Assembly (NCBI GenBank): GCA_017451915.1
Contig: JAFTNJ010000032.1
Location: 1 to 59,294, forward strand
Length of the DNA stretch: 59,294 bases
Direction: 5' to 3'
From: Clostridia bacterium
GTDB lineage: Bacteria > Bacillota > Clostridia > Oscillospirales > CAG-272
Shown: piece after piece, positions 43,054 to 52,397 of the stretch
How the letters are laid out: every line of letters begins with the position of its first letter
Position numbering within the stretch: the first letter of the stretch is position 1
Program-made: the position numbers and the translations under genes
The notes under the pieces: model-generated
Databases searched by the model: none
What the model saw: only the letters and a program-made list of their open reading frames with translations
What the model was told of the DNA's origin: nothing

Positions 43054-43092
43054 AAGAGGCTGTCTCAAATTTGAGACAGCCTCTTCTGCTTT
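43054..43092 (+). terminator. terminator with GGCTGTCTCAAATTTGAGACAGCC core
   Basis: AAGAGGCTGTCTCAAA pairs perfectly with TTTGAGACAGCCTCTT, followed by CTGCTTTTTT. Same core as at 44409-44440. Confidence 0.85.
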
Positions 43093-43142
43093 TTTGTACA
43101 AAAAATGCGATTTTCTAAGGGGGAGATTTTGATTTTTGTATA

Positions 43143-43171
43143 TTGACTTTGGATTTTTCCTGTGCTATAAT
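43143..43171 (+). promoter_or_regulatory. promoter of the permease gene
   Basis: TTGACT (43143-43148), 17 nt, TATAAT (43166-43171). Confidence 0.8.
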
Positions 43172-43223
43172 ATTGCCTTGGTGAAAAATGCAGTATAATT
43201 ACAATTAGGAGAGGAAAAAGACC

Positions 43224-44396
43224 ATGCAAGCAGTAAAACGCCCCGGATCGTTGGGGCATGGGCAAAGAGTTGGCCTTGGCGGTTTGCGCGAGCGCACTCT
43301 TTCGTTTTTCAAAAAGAACACGGTACTGTGTATTGCCCTGGTGGCCGCCGCAGCAACCTCAGTGATCGTTCCCCCTGACCGTGCCTATCTGGACTATTTC
43401 GACTTTAAGACCCTGACCTGTCTCTTTTGTGTGCTTGCGGTGGTCTGTGCCTTCCGCAACATCTCCTTCTTCTCGATCCTGGCCTCCAAGATCGTAAGAC
43501 TCTTTAAAAACACGCGGGCCTGCATCCTGGCACTGGTTTACATTACCTTCCTGGGGTCCATGCTCATTGCCAACGACATGGCGCTCCTTACCTTCCTGCC
43601 GCTGGGCTATTTTGTACTTTCCTCCACGGGCAAGAAAAAGTATATGGCCTTTGTGTTTATTATGCAAAACATTGCGGCCAATCTTGGCGGTATGCTCACC
43701 CCCTTTGGCAACCCTCAAAATCTTTACCTTTATACCAAGTTCAATATTCCCACGGGAGAGTTTATGAGCGTTATGCTCACGCCCTTCTGCCTGTCCGTGG
43801 CACTCATCACTCTTTGCTGTTTGGTGTTTGTCAAGCGGGAGCCTTTGGAGATCTTGGAGGAAAAGACCTCCTTCTCTAAAAAGCGGGCGGCGGTCTACGC
43901 GGTGCTCTTTGCCGTTTCCATCATCATTGTCTTCCGCGTCATTCCCTTTTGGGTGGGACTGGCGGTGATCCTTCCGGCACTCTTGTTCCTGGATCGCAAG
44001 GCTCTCAAGGACGTGGACTACGGATTGCTTTTGACCTTTGTGGCATTCTTCATTTTTGCCGGCAACATGGCGCGCATCCCTGCGGTGCAGGAGCTGTTTT
44101 CCTCCCTCATGGCCAAGAATCCCTTGATCGTTTCGGCGCTTTCCTGCCAGATCATCAGTAACGTGCCGTCGTCGATTCTCCTTTCCCAGTTCACCGAGAA
44201 CTGGCAGGCCCTTCTGGTGGGGGTCAACGTGGGTGGCGCGGGAACGCTGATCGCATCCCTTGCCAGCCTGATCACCTTCCGGGAATACACCAAGCACAAC
44301 TACGGCAAGGCAGGGAACTACCTCTTGCTGTTCTCGGCCTTCAACTTTGGATTTTTGATCCTTTTAACCACAGTAGAATATTTTATTTTGTTTTAA
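43224..44396 (+). CDS. SLC13/citrate-transporter-like permease
   Basis: 390 aa; ATG at 43224 with AGGAGAGG upstream. About ten membrane spans from residue 34 to 389. Family marks: IANDMALLTFLPLGYF (about 112-127), NIAANLGGMLTPFGNPQNLYLY (about 147-168) with the N-x-x-x-x-x-x-x-T-P-x-G-N-P-Q motif of the ion transporter superfamily, and SCQIISNVPSSILLSQF (about 308-324). The twofold repeated pattern fits the anion:Na+/H+ symporters of SLC13, CitMHS and ArsB/NhaD. The substrate may be a di- or tricarboxylate, an anion or Na+. Monocistronic. Confidence 0.75.
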   Translation: MQAVKRPGSLGHGQRVGLGGLRERTLSFFKKNTVLCIALVAAAATSVIVPPDRAYLDYFDFKTLTCLFCVLAVVCAFRNISFFSILASKIVRLFKNTRACILALVYITFLGSMLIANDMALLTFLPLGYFVLSSTGKKKYMAFVFIMQNIAANLGGMLTPFGNPQNLYLYTKFNIPTGEFMSVMLTPFCLSVALITLCCLVFVKREPLEILEEKTSFSKKRAAVYAVLFAVSIIIVFRVIPFWVGLAVILPALLFLDRKALKDVDYGLLLTFVAFFIFAGNMARIPAVQELFSSLMAKNPLIVSALSCQIISNVPSSILLSQFTENWQALLVGVNVGGAGTLIASLASLITFREYTKHNYGKAGNYLLLFSAFNFGFLILLTTVEYFILF

Positions 44397-44404
44397 CGGA
44401 ATAA

Positions 44405-44446
44405 AAAAAAGGGGCTGTCTCAAATTTGAGACAGCCCCTTTTTTGA
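44405..44446 (+). terminator. terminator of the permease gene
   Basis: AAGGGGCTGTCTCAAA pairs with TTTGAGACAGCCCCTT, followed by TTTT. It shares the GGCTGTCTCAAATTTGAGACAGCC core with the one at 43054 while the outer pair differs (A-T versus G-C). Confidence 0.85.
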
Positions 44447-44456
44447 CGCTGAAAAA

Positions 44457-44611
44457 TGAAAGTTTTGGTCAAGCTTTTTCAAAAGCTTGCGGGGGCAAGG
44501 GCGCGGCGCCCTTGTCGCGCTCCGCAGAGCGCGAAATTCTTCTCTCGGCGTTCTCTTTTGCAAGCTTTTCTCTTGCGCCCTTTTCTTGCAAGAGAAAAGC
44601 GACTGAGGAGG
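44457..44611. repeat. structured dispersed repeat, copy 1
   Basis: Begins with a 35-nt segment identical to 54760-54794, followed by hairpins AAGGGC/GCCCTT (44497-44513) and CGCGCTC-CGCA-GAGCGCG (44516-44533). It ends near GAGAAAAGCGACTGAGGAGG. See the paired copy at 54760. Confidence 0.75.
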
Positions 44612-44635
44612 TTTCCCCTTGGTATCATTTGATCA

Positions 44636-45007
44636 TTACTTCTCAAAAAAAATGTATTCGCTGTTTTCCTTGGCGGTCTCGCTGTTTTCCACAATGAGAA
44701 CCTTGGCGTCGCGGCTGACGCGAATGTTGTGCCAAACGGCCTTTTTGACGTTGTAGATCTTGTGGGGAACCATAGGTACCCGCACGCAATCCCGGCCGAT
44801 CCAAAGCTCGGCCCGTCCCTCCAGCAGAACAAATACTTCATCGGTGAGCATATGTCGCTCCAGATAGGTGATGGTGTCAAAACGGTCGGCGTAATTCAGG
44901 AATGCTACCCGCCAGCCCTCAAAGAGGTGGGTGCAGTTGTAGCCCGCGCCGGTGTGGTCCTTACATTCCAATCCCTCGGGAAGGTTGCGATGGTCGATGC
45001 TACTCAT
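44636..45007 (-). CDS. cupin-fold protein
   Basis: 123 aa. EVFVLLEGRAELWIGRD (about 57-73) and VPHKIYNVKKAVWHNIRVS (about 80-98) form the cupin beta-barrel motifs; His residues are fewer than in classical metal cupins (H81, H93). Start overlaps the stop of the upstream hydrolase (ATGA). Related small cupins act as isomerases, mutarotases or sugar binders; here a role with the hydrolase is inferred from coupling. Confidence 0.7.
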   Translation of the reverse strand: MSSIDHRNLPEGLECKDHTGAGYNCTHLFEGWRVAFLNYADRFDTITYLERHMLTDEVFVLLEGRAELWIGRDCVRVPMVPHKIYNVKKAVWHNIRVSRDAKVLIVENSETAKENSEYIFFEK

Positions 45008-46983
45008 TTTACCTCCACGCAGTCAACGCTGTTGGCATCCAGGGTAACGGTCTGTCCCAGGATCTCCAGAGTTATGGGAGCCTCGGAGCGGTTCCACAGG
45101 GCGAACATTCTGTCGCCATCCTCGGCCTCATACTCGTTGCAGGTGATGTAGGCAGGCAGATCGAGATCGGTGTTGCAAACGAATTTGCCGTGGTAGAAAT
45201 ACTTGTGATATTTCTCCTTGAGGGCCAGAAGCTCGCCAAGGTAGCTTGCATACTTGGGCATCTGTTTCACGCCGATCTTGCGACTGCGGTAGATGGCAAC
45301 GTCATAGCGCAGACCGCTGACAAAGGCATGGTTCAATGCCTCGCGGAACAGAGGGCCGTCGTCGTGCATATGGCGGTTGCTCATAACGATCTCGGGGAAG
45401 GTGCGGCGGAACATGGCTACGAAATGACGCTCGGGGCGATAGCCGCGTTTCTTGAAGTAGTAGCTGGTGCCAAAGTCGGAGCCGTGGAGGTAGTCTACCT
45501 CGCCGCCGATCGAATCGTTGGTTACCTCGGTGCCCAGGGCCTGATCGGGCCCCAGAAGGGAGTGGATCTCACGGAGATTCTCCCGTCGGTAAACCATTTC
45601 GTCATCGGGTCTGTAGCCATGACGGTGGTTGGGATTGAAGCAGAGGTAGCAACGTCCGCCTACCTGATCGTAGAAGATCGAGCTGGGATCAAAGGAGAGC
45701 TTCTGCTTTCCGTTCTTTACCATCACGTCGCGCCACGCGGTGCTTGCCTGGCAGGCGTCTACAAAGGTCTTGTAGCCGTAGTTGGTCAAAACCGTTCCGT
45801 TGTTGGAAAACTTATAGTGATCCGTGTACTCGTTGCCGTCAATGTCGATACGGGCGGCTTCGGCGGCGTGCTCCTTGTAGAAATCAGATTTCTTGTCGAT
45901 GAGAATGCCGTTGTTGTAAAGGATGACGTTGCCGCCCAGCTCCTTGACCTTGGCAATGGCCTTTTTTAAGCCTTCCTCACCGCCCAGCTCCTCGTCCACC
46001 TCGTAGTGGGGATAGCCGTTGTCAAAGCGCCCCTTCCACCAGCCAAAGACCATGAGGGTGTCCAGGCCCGATTCCTTACCGTCCAGATAAAGCTGAGGCA
46101 GATCCTCGAACTTCCAGTAGATCTCACCGAACTGGTGACGGAGGATGATGCGTTGCCAACCCGTCATGTTCTGAACCCATTCCCGGGGCTTGATGGGGTG
46201 ATAGAAGGTGGAGCGTGCGAACTCGCCGTAGATATCCGAGCCGATCCTCCAGTCTCCCTCTTGCATGGACATCACCACCCGGGGCAGGATCAGGGTTTCG
46301 GCGGGACGGACGAAGGGGTATTGGCAAATGGAGGAGGCAAGATAGGGAACCTTGGCTCCGCGGGGAGCAATGGCGTTGAGCAGGCAGCACAGGCGGGTGC
46401 GCTCGTCGTGACGGCCCAGGTAAATGAAATGCTTTCCGGATTGCAGGCCCATCCAGCTCATGGTTGCGGGACGGGGGTAGGACAGAGTGGATTTAATGTC
46501 GTAATAATCTGCCGCCATGTACTCGGTGTGGGAGTCCTTGATGGCCTCCCAAGGATTTTCAATGCGCTCGCCCAGGCCATTGGGGCGCAGTAGGATATCG
46601 TCCTCCTGCTTTCCGCAAATTTGGGTGACCTCAAAATAGGGATACTGAAGCTCATCGGCGCGCGCCTTTTCGTCGTGGTTGTCGATGCGGCTGTCAAAGA
46701 GCAGTCTGTCCTCCAGCGCGGTCACCGTGAGGGTCAGCTCAATGTTCAGGACCCTGCCGGAATCGGTGGCAAGACGGTCATAGTGAATGGTGGTCACGTT
46801 GCCATCGCGGGTAACGGTGCCCTCCTGCTGAGAGGATTTGATCTGCATGTCCAAATAGTAGCCGTCGTCGGCCATCAGGCGCCAAAAATCGGCGTCGGGA
46901 CGGTTGGCAAGAGGGGTGCCCGCGCAGCTCCAGGTAACGCGGTTGGCTTGCTCATTTACCAAAAAGCGAAGTTGATTTTTCAT
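45004..46983 (-). CDS. putative glycoside hydrolase (DUF6259-like)
   Basis: 659 aa. An N-terminal beta-sandwich (about 1-260) precedes a TIM-barrel-like region with LDTLMVFGWWKGRFDNGYPHYE (about 308-329), GGNVILYNNGILID (about 350-363) and FDPSSIFYDQVGGRCYLC (about 424-441), and a short beta domain at the end. Acidic residues in these strands are candidate catalytic residues. No signal peptide, so it acts on imported oligosaccharides in the cytosol. Divergent from an AraC regulator and coupled to the cupin gene. Recognised by architecture; substrate unknown. Confidence 0.6.
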   Translation of the reverse strand: MKNQLRFLVNEQANRVTWSCAGTPLANRPDADFWRLMADDGYYLDMQIKSSQQEGTVTRDGNVTTIHYDRLATDSGRVLNIELTLTVTALEDRLLFDSRIDNHDEKARADELQYPYFEVTQICGKQEDDILLRPNGLGERIENPWEAIKDSHTEYMAADYYDIKSTLSYPRPATMSWMGLQSGKHFIYLGRHDERTRLCCLLNAIAPRGAKVPYLASSICQYPFVRPAETLILPRVVMSMQEGDWRIGSDIYGEFARSTFYHPIKPREWVQNMTGWQRIILRHQFGEIYWKFEDLPQLYLDGKESGLDTLMVFGWWKGRFDNGYPHYEVDEELGGEEGLKKAIAKVKELGGNVILYNNGILIDKKSDFYKEHAAEAARIDIDGNEYTDHYKFSNNGTVLTNYGYKTFVDACQASTAWRDVMVKNGKQKLSFDPSSIFYDQVGGRCYLCFNPNHRHGYRPDDEMVYRRENLREIHSLLGPDQALGTEVTNDSIGGEVDYLHGSDFGTSYYFKKRGYRPERHFVAMFRRTFPEIVMSNRHMHDDGPLFREALNHAFVSGLRYDVAIYRSRKIGVKQMPKYASYLGELLALKEKYHKYFYHGKFVCNTDLDLPAYITCNEYEAEDGDRMFALWNRSEAPITLEILGQTVTLDANSVDCVEVK

Positions 46984-47062
46984 AAAAGCGCTCCTTACAC
47001 AGTAATTGATTGGATTGCATTTGCCGTCCGCGGGGGGAGCGGCGTGGGTCTATCTTATTTTT

Positions 47063-47091
47063 ATTATACCTTTTTTCGGACGCTCTGTCAA
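47063..47091 (-). promoter_or_regulatory. promoter of the DUF6259-like hydrolase gene
   Basis: Minus strand TTGACA (47086-47091), 17 nt, TATAAT (47063-47068). Confidence 0.85.
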
Positions 47092-47144
47092 TGTACCAGG
47101 GAGACCTTCTTTTGCACAAAATGAAACTCTTGTTAAAAAAAGAA

Positions 47145-47173
47145 TTGACAAATTCCTTTCCCTGCGGTATAAT
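47145..47173 (+). promoter_or_regulatory. promoter of the AraC regulator gene
   Basis: TTGACA (47145-47150), 17 nt, TATAAT (47168-47173), close to and divergent from the hydrolase promoter, so regulation is probably shared. Confidence 0.85.
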
Positions 47174-47214
47174 AAATGCGATATAAACAGGAAGGATCAC
47201 GCAAGGAGGTTTGT

Positions 47215-48150
47215 ATGATTTACCGTATTCCGATCTCGCCCTTGCCGGAGGTGGAGAAAGTGGGGCATATCCGCTATCGCAGTGGATGGTCCGAATCCTA
47301 TTGCCATCGGCGAAACGTGCTGATCTACGTGGTATCGGGGGAATTTACCTATGCGTTCAGCACCGGAGAGAGCATTCGTCTGGAGGGGGGAAACCACCTG
47401 CTGATCCCCGCGGGGCTTTCCTATAAGGCCACCGCCGGTGCCGACTGCGACTACTACTACGTTCACTTTACCTGTACCGAGCCGCTGGAATCCGTGGAGG
47501 AGTCCTTGGTTGTTGCCAACCTGACGGAGGACGGCGATGCGCAGCGGCAGGCAAGAATGAGCGTTTATTCGGGGGACTCCCGAAAGGAGATCTACGTTGC
47601 CAAGACCGGGGGACATACCGAGCGTAATAAGAGCCTGCAATACCGACTGTCCCGTTGCGCGGAATTCCGCCAGGGGGTATCGCCGCTGGATCGGATGCGT
47701 CTGCTCAATCAGTTCTTTACCGTGCTGATCTCTCTGGCGGCGGCCACGGGGGAGCAGCTGTTGGAGACCAAGCATCTTTCCCCTTCCTTGGTCAAGCTGA
47801 CGCGGTACGTGGAGGAGAATTACCCTGCCACCCTCTCCCTGGACACCCTTTCGGCGCACTCCGGGCTCTCCAAGCAGTACATCATGCGTCTGTTCCGCGA
47901 GCAGTTGGGCATGACGGTGACCCAGTACATCAACGAGGTTCGCCTGCGAAAATCCCTGGATCTGCTTTCCTTCCACTCTCTGTCGGTCAGCGAGGTGGCC
48001 TACGCCGTGGGCTTTTCGGGCATCTACTATTTTGATCGGGTATTCAAAAAGGCGTATGCCATTACTCCCACCGAGTTTCAAAAAACGCACCGCCTGGTGC
48101 AAAAAAATCATCCACTTAAGAATCAAGCCTCCACGGAGGAGATGCAGTAA
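47215..48150 (+). CDS. AraC-family transcriptional regulator
   Basis: 311 aa; ATG at 47215 with AAGGAGG upstream. A cupin-type sensor domain at about 20-120 (NHLLIPAGLSYKATAGADCDYYYVHF) and two C-terminal helix-turn-helix units at about 205-300 (LSLDTLSAHSGLSKQYIMRLFREQLG, SVSEVAYAVGFSGIYYFDRVFKK). Presumably senses a sugar and controls the divergent hydrolase and the downstream esterase pair; both inferences come from position. Confidence 0.9.
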   Translation: MIYRIPISPLPEVEKVGHIRYRSGWSESYCHRRNVLIYVVSGEFTYAFSTGESIRLEGGNHLLIPAGLSYKATAGADCDYYYVHFTCTEPLESVEESLVVANLTEDGDAQRQARMSVYSGDSRKEIYVAKTGGHTERNKSLQYRLSRCAEFRQGVSPLDRMRLLNQFFTVLISLAAATGEQLLETKHLSPSLVKLTRYVEENYPATLSLDTLSAHSGLSKQYIMRLFREQLGMTVTQYINEVRLRKSLDLLSFHSLSVSEVAYAVGFSGIYYFDRVFKKAYAITPTEFQKTHRLVQKNHPLKNQASTEEMQ

Positions 48151-48172
48151 CGTCTGCGGAAAGGATAGAATC

Positions 48173-49186
48173 ATGATCTTAACAGAACAGCAAATCAAAG
48201 CAATGACCAAGGGCGCCGCCCGCATTGAAGTGGAGAACGGAAGCTACCGCTTTTTGCGCTTTACCGAGGCCGAGCAGGCGACTTATGCCAATCATCCCAG
48301 AAAGCCCAATTTTTACGTTCCCACCTTTCATACCGCAGGCGTGAGATGGGCTTTCCGTACCGATTCCAACGTCCTGGAATTTGATATTTCCAACGACATT
48401 GCCACCAATCAGGACAAAGCGACCTTTGACGTTTACGAGGACGGCGCGTTGCGAAGAACCGTGACGGTGGAATTCAAATACATCACCGCAGGACACGTAC
48501 GCATCCCTCTGACCGAGGGGGAAAAGCTGGTGGAGATTTATTTCCCCTACCATGCCCGTATGACGGTTGCCAACGTGGCTCTGGCGGACGGTGCCGCATT
48601 TGCCCCGGTCAGCCGCAAATACAAAATGCTTGCCTACGGCGATTCCATCACCCACGGCTCCACCACGTCGCACCCCTCGCTTTCTTATGCCACCCGTGTT
48701 GCCGCGATGCTGAATGCCGACGTGGTCAATAAGGGCATTGGCGGGGAGCACTTTTACCCCGCGCTAATCTGTGACAAAACCCCTGAGGATCCCGATTGGA
48801 TCACCGTTGCCTACGGCTCCAACGATTGGAAGCATTGCACTCCCGAGGAGTTTGACGAAAATTGCACGGGTGTGCTGCAGGGCTTGACCAAGCTCTATCC
48901 CACCGTGCCGATCTTCGTCATTTCTCCCACCTGGCGCTCCGATGCCAACATTGAAACGCCCTTTGGTGCTCCTGCCAACGAGATCCACGCGCAGATCTGC
49001 AAGAACGCCGAGGCTTTCCCCAACGTGACCGTGATCCGCGGCTGGAATCTGGTGCCTCACAACGGGGAATTCTTTGCCGATAACCGCCTGCATCCCAACG
49101 ATTTGGGCTTTGGCATTTACGCCGCAAATCTCTATCGGGAGCTGATCCCTCATCTGATCGAGAAGATCGGATACTCTTTTCAATAA
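48173..49186 (+). CDS. SGNH/GDSL hydrolase with N-terminal beta-sandwich
   Basis: 337 aa; ATG at 48173 with GGAAAGGAT upstream, 22 nt after the AraC gene. Residues 1-145 form a jelly-roll-like domain; the catalytic part has YGDSITHG (S158), YGSNDWKH (N217) and DNRLHPNDLG (D303, H307). This is the layout of carbohydrate esterases such as CE2/CE3-like acetyl esterases. Cytosolic (no signal peptide). It probably deacylates an imported oligosaccharide. Tandem paralogue downstream. Confidence 0.85.
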   Translation: MILTEQQIKAMTKGAARIEVENGSYRFLRFTEAEQATYANHPRKPNFYVPTFHTAGVRWAFRTDSNVLEFDISNDIATNQDKATFDVYEDGALRRTVTVEFKYITAGHVRIPLTEGEKLVEIYFPYHARMTVANVALADGAAFAPVSRKYKMLAYGDSITHGSTTSHPSLSYATRVAAMLNADVVNKGIGGEHFYPALICDKTPEDPDWITVAYGSNDWKHCTPEEFDENCTGVLQGLTKLYPTVPIFVISPTWRSDANIETPFGAPANEIHAQICKNAEAFPNVTVIRGWNLVPHNGEFFADNRLHPNDLGFGIYAANLYRELIPHLIEKIGYSFQ

Positions 49187-49219
49187 ACCATTCTATCAGG
49201 AGCAAGAAAGGATACCGTT

Positions 49220-50224
49220 ATGCTGCTAAACGAACAACAGATCCGTGCTATGACCCGAGGTGCCGCCCGTATGGAGCTCGAGAACGGCTACTACCGTTTT
49301 TACCGCTTTACCAAAGCCGAGCAGGCCACTTACGTCAACCATCCCCGAAAGCCCAGCTTTTACAGCGCCACCCTGCAAACGGCGGCCATTCGTTGGGCCT
49401 TTACCACCGACGCAGAGCTCCTGTCCTTTGATTTCTTCAACGATCGGCAGCTTATTCGCACCTCCTTGGACGTATACGAGAACGGCGCCCTGCAGAGAAC
49501 CGCGACCGTGGATTGCCAATACGTTCAAGCGGGGAAGCTGCAGATTCCGCTTTCCAAGGGGGAGAAGCTGGTGGAGATCTATTTCCCCTATTGTTCCTAT
49601 CTGGGCGTGGCCAACGTGTCGCTGAATGACGGTGCCAGCTTTGCACCGCATCACCGCAGATTCAAGATGCTGACCTATGGAGATTCCATTACCCACGGCG
49701 GTGGAGCCACCCATCCCTCCTTCTCCTACGCCCCTCGCCTGGCCGCTCTTTTGGATGCGGACATCATCAGCAAGGCCGTGGCAGGGGAGCATTTCTACCC
49801 GCCGGTGGTGTGCGAAAAGACCCCCGAGGATCCCGATTGGATCACCGTGGCCTACGGAACCAACGATTGGAAGCATTGTACCAAGGAGGAATTTGATCAA
49901 AATTGCACCTCTGTTTTGCAAAAGCTGACGGATTTTTATCCCAACGTGCCGATCTTCCTGATTTCTCCCACTTGGCGCTCCGACCTGAATCTGAATACCC
50001 CCTTTGGCGCGCCTGCCACCGAGATCTATCCTCAGCTTTGCAAGAATGCCGAGGCCTTTTCCAACGTGATCGTGCTTGACGGCTGGAATATGATCCCTCA
50101 CCGAACCGATTTCTTTGCCGATAGCCGACTCCACCCCAACGATCTGGGCTTTGGAATCTACACGGCCAATCTGTATCGGGCGATGGTTCCTCATCTTGCC
50201 AAGCGAATCAAGGATTTCATTTAA
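49220..50224 (+). CDS. SGNH/GDSL hydrolase, tandem paralogue
   Basis: 334 aa; ATG at 49220 with GAAAGGAT upstream. The sequence parallels the upstream gene through its whole length (NEQQIRAMTRGAARMELENG, YGDSITHGGG, YGTNDWKH, DSRLHPNDLG) with catalytic Ser, Asn, Asp and His retained. A tandem duplication followed by divergence; both copies appear functional, so different acyl positions may be served. Followed by a bidirectional terminator. Confidence 0.85.
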   Translation: MLLNEQQIRAMTRGAARMELENGYYRFYRFTKAEQATYVNHPRKPSFYSATLQTAAIRWAFTTDAELLSFDFFNDRQLIRTSLDVYENGALQRTATVDCQYVQAGKLQIPLSKGEKLVEIYFPYCSYLGVANVSLNDGASFAPHHRRFKMLTYGDSITHGGGATHPSFSYAPRLAALLDADIISKAVAGEHFYPPVVCEKTPEDPDWITVAYGTNDWKHCTKEEFDQNCTSVLQKLTDFYPNVPIFLISPTWRSDLNLNTPFGAPATEIYPQLCKNAEAFSNVIVLDGWNMIPHRTDFFADSRLHPNDLGFGIYTANLYRAMVPHLAKRIKDFI

Positions 50225-50236
50225 CCATATGCAAAG

Positions 50237-50280
50237 CCCCCCGCCATCACCGTGCCTGCGGTGTTGGCGGGGGATTTTTT
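50237..50280. terminator. bidirectional terminator
   Basis: CCCCCCGCCA pairs with TGGCGGGGG, with an inner ACCG/CGGT stem, then TTTTTT. Lies between convergent SGNH and GH42 genes. Confidence 0.85.
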
Positions 50281-50287
50281 CGGGATG

Positions 50288-52345
50288 TCAGGCTTGGAAC
50301 ACGGCCACGCCCAAGGGGGGAAGGGAGGTTTTTGCGGTGACCTTCGCGCCGGTCAGAAGATCGGTCATGGGCTCCTCCAGAATCACCGACTGCGTTTCGG
50401 TTTCGGAGGTGTTGAAAACGAAGTAGTAGCGCTCGCCGTCGCCCTCGCGGCAGCTGACGCGGATGTGACCGTCGCCTCTCACGGCACGGATTCCTTGGAT
50501 GCCGGCCGCCTGCAGGACGTCTGTAAAGAAGGCATCCAGGAAGCTCTGCTCGGGCTGGAAGGCCACGTAGTAGGCCTGTCCCTTGCCATAGGCGGCTTGG
50601 GTCAGGGCGGCGGTACCGGCAAAGAAATCCTTTTGGTAGCTGCCCAAAGCCTTGGCTCCCTCCAGTACGGGGATCTCGGCGTGCTTCCGCGCGGGATAGG
50701 TAATACCGCCATAGGTAACGGCGTTTTCATAGCCGCATTTTCCAATAGAAATATCATAGCAGGTCATTTCGTCGATGCGCAGACCGAACAGCTCCCGCAG
50801 ACCGCATCCCGGAGCACCGCCAAGATGGGTCAGATCGTTCTCGTCCACCATGCCTGCCATGTAGAAGCTGACCACCCGTCCGCCGTTTTGAACGTAGGTC
50901 TTGATTTTTTTCGCCAGAGCAGGGGTCATCATGTAGGGCGGCGGGAGGATCAGAAACTTGTATTTGGAGAAGTCCGCGCCGTAGCCAATGACGTCGGCGG
51001 CCACGTTTTGCTTAAAGAGCGCGGCAAAGGAACCCTCGGTCATAGCTTGATAGCCGTTGCGATCCTTGTTGTATTCCAGCTCGCCGTTGATGGCCCAGCG
51101 GGTCTCGTAATCGCTCACAATGGCCACGTCGGCGCAAATGGTAGTTCCCACCACGCCGTCCATGTTCTTCATCATGCCGCCAATGGTCTTGACGGCTTGG
51201 AAGACCCGATTGTCGGTCTTTCCGTAATGATCCACCACGGCACCGTGATATTTTTCACAGCCGCCACGGCCCTTGCGCCATTGGAAATAGAGAACCGAAT
51301 CCGATCCGTGGGCGAGAAAGAGCATGGCCTCAAAGATCTGGAGCTGAGTACTTTTGAGCATACGGAAATTGTTGTGGGCCATATTGATGCCGGGGGCACT
51401 TTCCATTTGAATAAAGGGCTTGCCGTCCATCATTCCACGGCAGAGGGCCGAGAAGCAGGCGTAGCGCGCCACCACGTCGTCGGAGAGCCCCTCCCACCAG
51501 GTGGGGTAGGTGTCATTGGAGTAGAAATCCAGCAAAGTGGCTACCTTGCGGTGGTCGTAGCGTTCAAAAAAGTTCATGCAGTTGGTGGTGACCGGCTTAT
51601 CGGAATACTTTTTGACCGCGTCCCGCTCCAGCTTTACAAAATCGTAAACCGTGTCCGAGCAAAAGCGCTTCCAATCCAGGTTCATGCCCGGGATCATCAC
51701 CTCGCCGTAGCCGTTTTCGGGGGGCTCGATCTGGTCAAAGCTCTGCACCTGACGGGACCAGTTGGGGGTCCACCAGGCGTGATTGAGTTTTTTCAGGTCG
51801 TTGTCGTAGCGGCGGCGGAGCCATTCACGGAACTGCAGACGGCAGGTCTGGCAACGGCAATCCCGTCCGTAGTACTCGTTGGAGAGGTGCCAGGCGATGA
51901 GGGCGGGATGGTTTGCATAGCGTTTTGCCAGCATCTCGTCGATGATGCGTACCTTTTCCTGGTAGACGGGGGAACGCAGACATTGGTTTTGCCGCTTGGC
52001 AAACAGATGGCGGCGGTCGGGACGGGGAGCGTACATGACCTCGGGATATTTTTCGGCCAGCCAGCGGGGACGGGCGGCACTGGGAGTGGCCAGGATCACG
52101 CGGCCACCGTTCTTGTAGATGCTGTCCATGCGCTCGTCCAGCCAGTCAAATTGAAACACACCTTCCTCGGGCTCTAAGGAGTCCCAGGAGAAGATGCCCA
52201 TGCTCATCTCATTGCAATCGGCCTCCTTCATCAGCTCCATGTCGGCGGCAAGGATCTCGGGAGAGTCCAGCCATTGCTCGGGGTTGTAGTCCCCGCCCAG
52301 GAGAAGATGGGGAAAATCTTTGGAAAGAGGAGAAAATTTTTTCAT
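50288..52345 (-). CDS. family 42 glycoside hydrolase (beta-galactosidase)
   Basis: 685 aa; ATG at 52345 preceded by AAAAGGAGC. GGDYNPEQW (17-25) is the GH42 opening. WHLSNEYYG holds the acid/base E157 with N156, and FIQMESAPG the nucleophile E315. Cys residues C163, C165, C168 fit the zinc site. The middle (about 400-600) is the trimerisation domain, with a C-terminal beta domain. It hydrolyses terminal beta-galactosides (or arabinosides) in the cytosol. Divergent from an AraC regulator. Confidence 0.93.
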   Translation of the reverse strand: MKKFSPLSKDFPHLLLGGDYNPEQWLDSPEILAADMELMKEADCNEMSMGIFSWDSLEPEEGVFQFDWLDERMDSIYKNGGRVILATPSAARPRWLAEKYPEVMYAPRPDRRHLFAKRQNQCLRSPVYQEKVRIIDEMLAKRYANHPALIAWHLSNEYYGRDCRCQTCRLQFREWLRRRYDNDLKKLNHAWWTPNWSRQVQSFDQIEPPENGYGEVMIPGMNLDWKRFCSDTVYDFVKLERDAVKKYSDKPVTTNCMNFFERYDHRKVATLLDFYSNDTYPTWWEGLSDDVVARYACFSALCRGMMDGKPFIQMESAPGINMAHNNFRMLKSTQLQIFEAMLFLAHGSDSVLYFQWRKGRGGCEKYHGAVVDHYGKTDNRVFQAVKTIGGMMKNMDGVVGTTICADVAIVSDYETRWAINGELEYNKDRNGYQAMTEGSFAALFKQNVAADVIGYGADFSKYKFLILPPPYMMTPALAKKIKTYVQNGGRVVSFYMAGMVDENDLTHLGGAPGCGLRELFGLRIDEMTCYDISIGKCGYENAVTYGGITYPARKHAEIPVLEGAKALGSYQKDFFAGTAALTQAAYGKGQAYYVAFQPEQSFLDAFFTDVLQAAGIQGIRAVRGDGHIRVSCREGDGERYYFVFNTSETETQSVILEEPMTDLLTGAKVTAKTSLPPLGVAVFQA

Positions 52346-52371
52346 TTTTGAGCTCCTTTTTTTGGAATTTT

Positions 52372-52397
52372 GTGTTATACTGTATCTACTATAACAC
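52372..52397. promoter_or_regulatory. palindromic operator candidate between GH42 and AraC genes
   Basis: GTGTTATA and TATAACAC are perfect 8-bp inverted arms around a 10-nt centre, 26 nt in all, in the divergent promoter gap. Spacing and symmetry suit a dimeric regulator overlapping both -10 regions. Confidence 0.55.
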
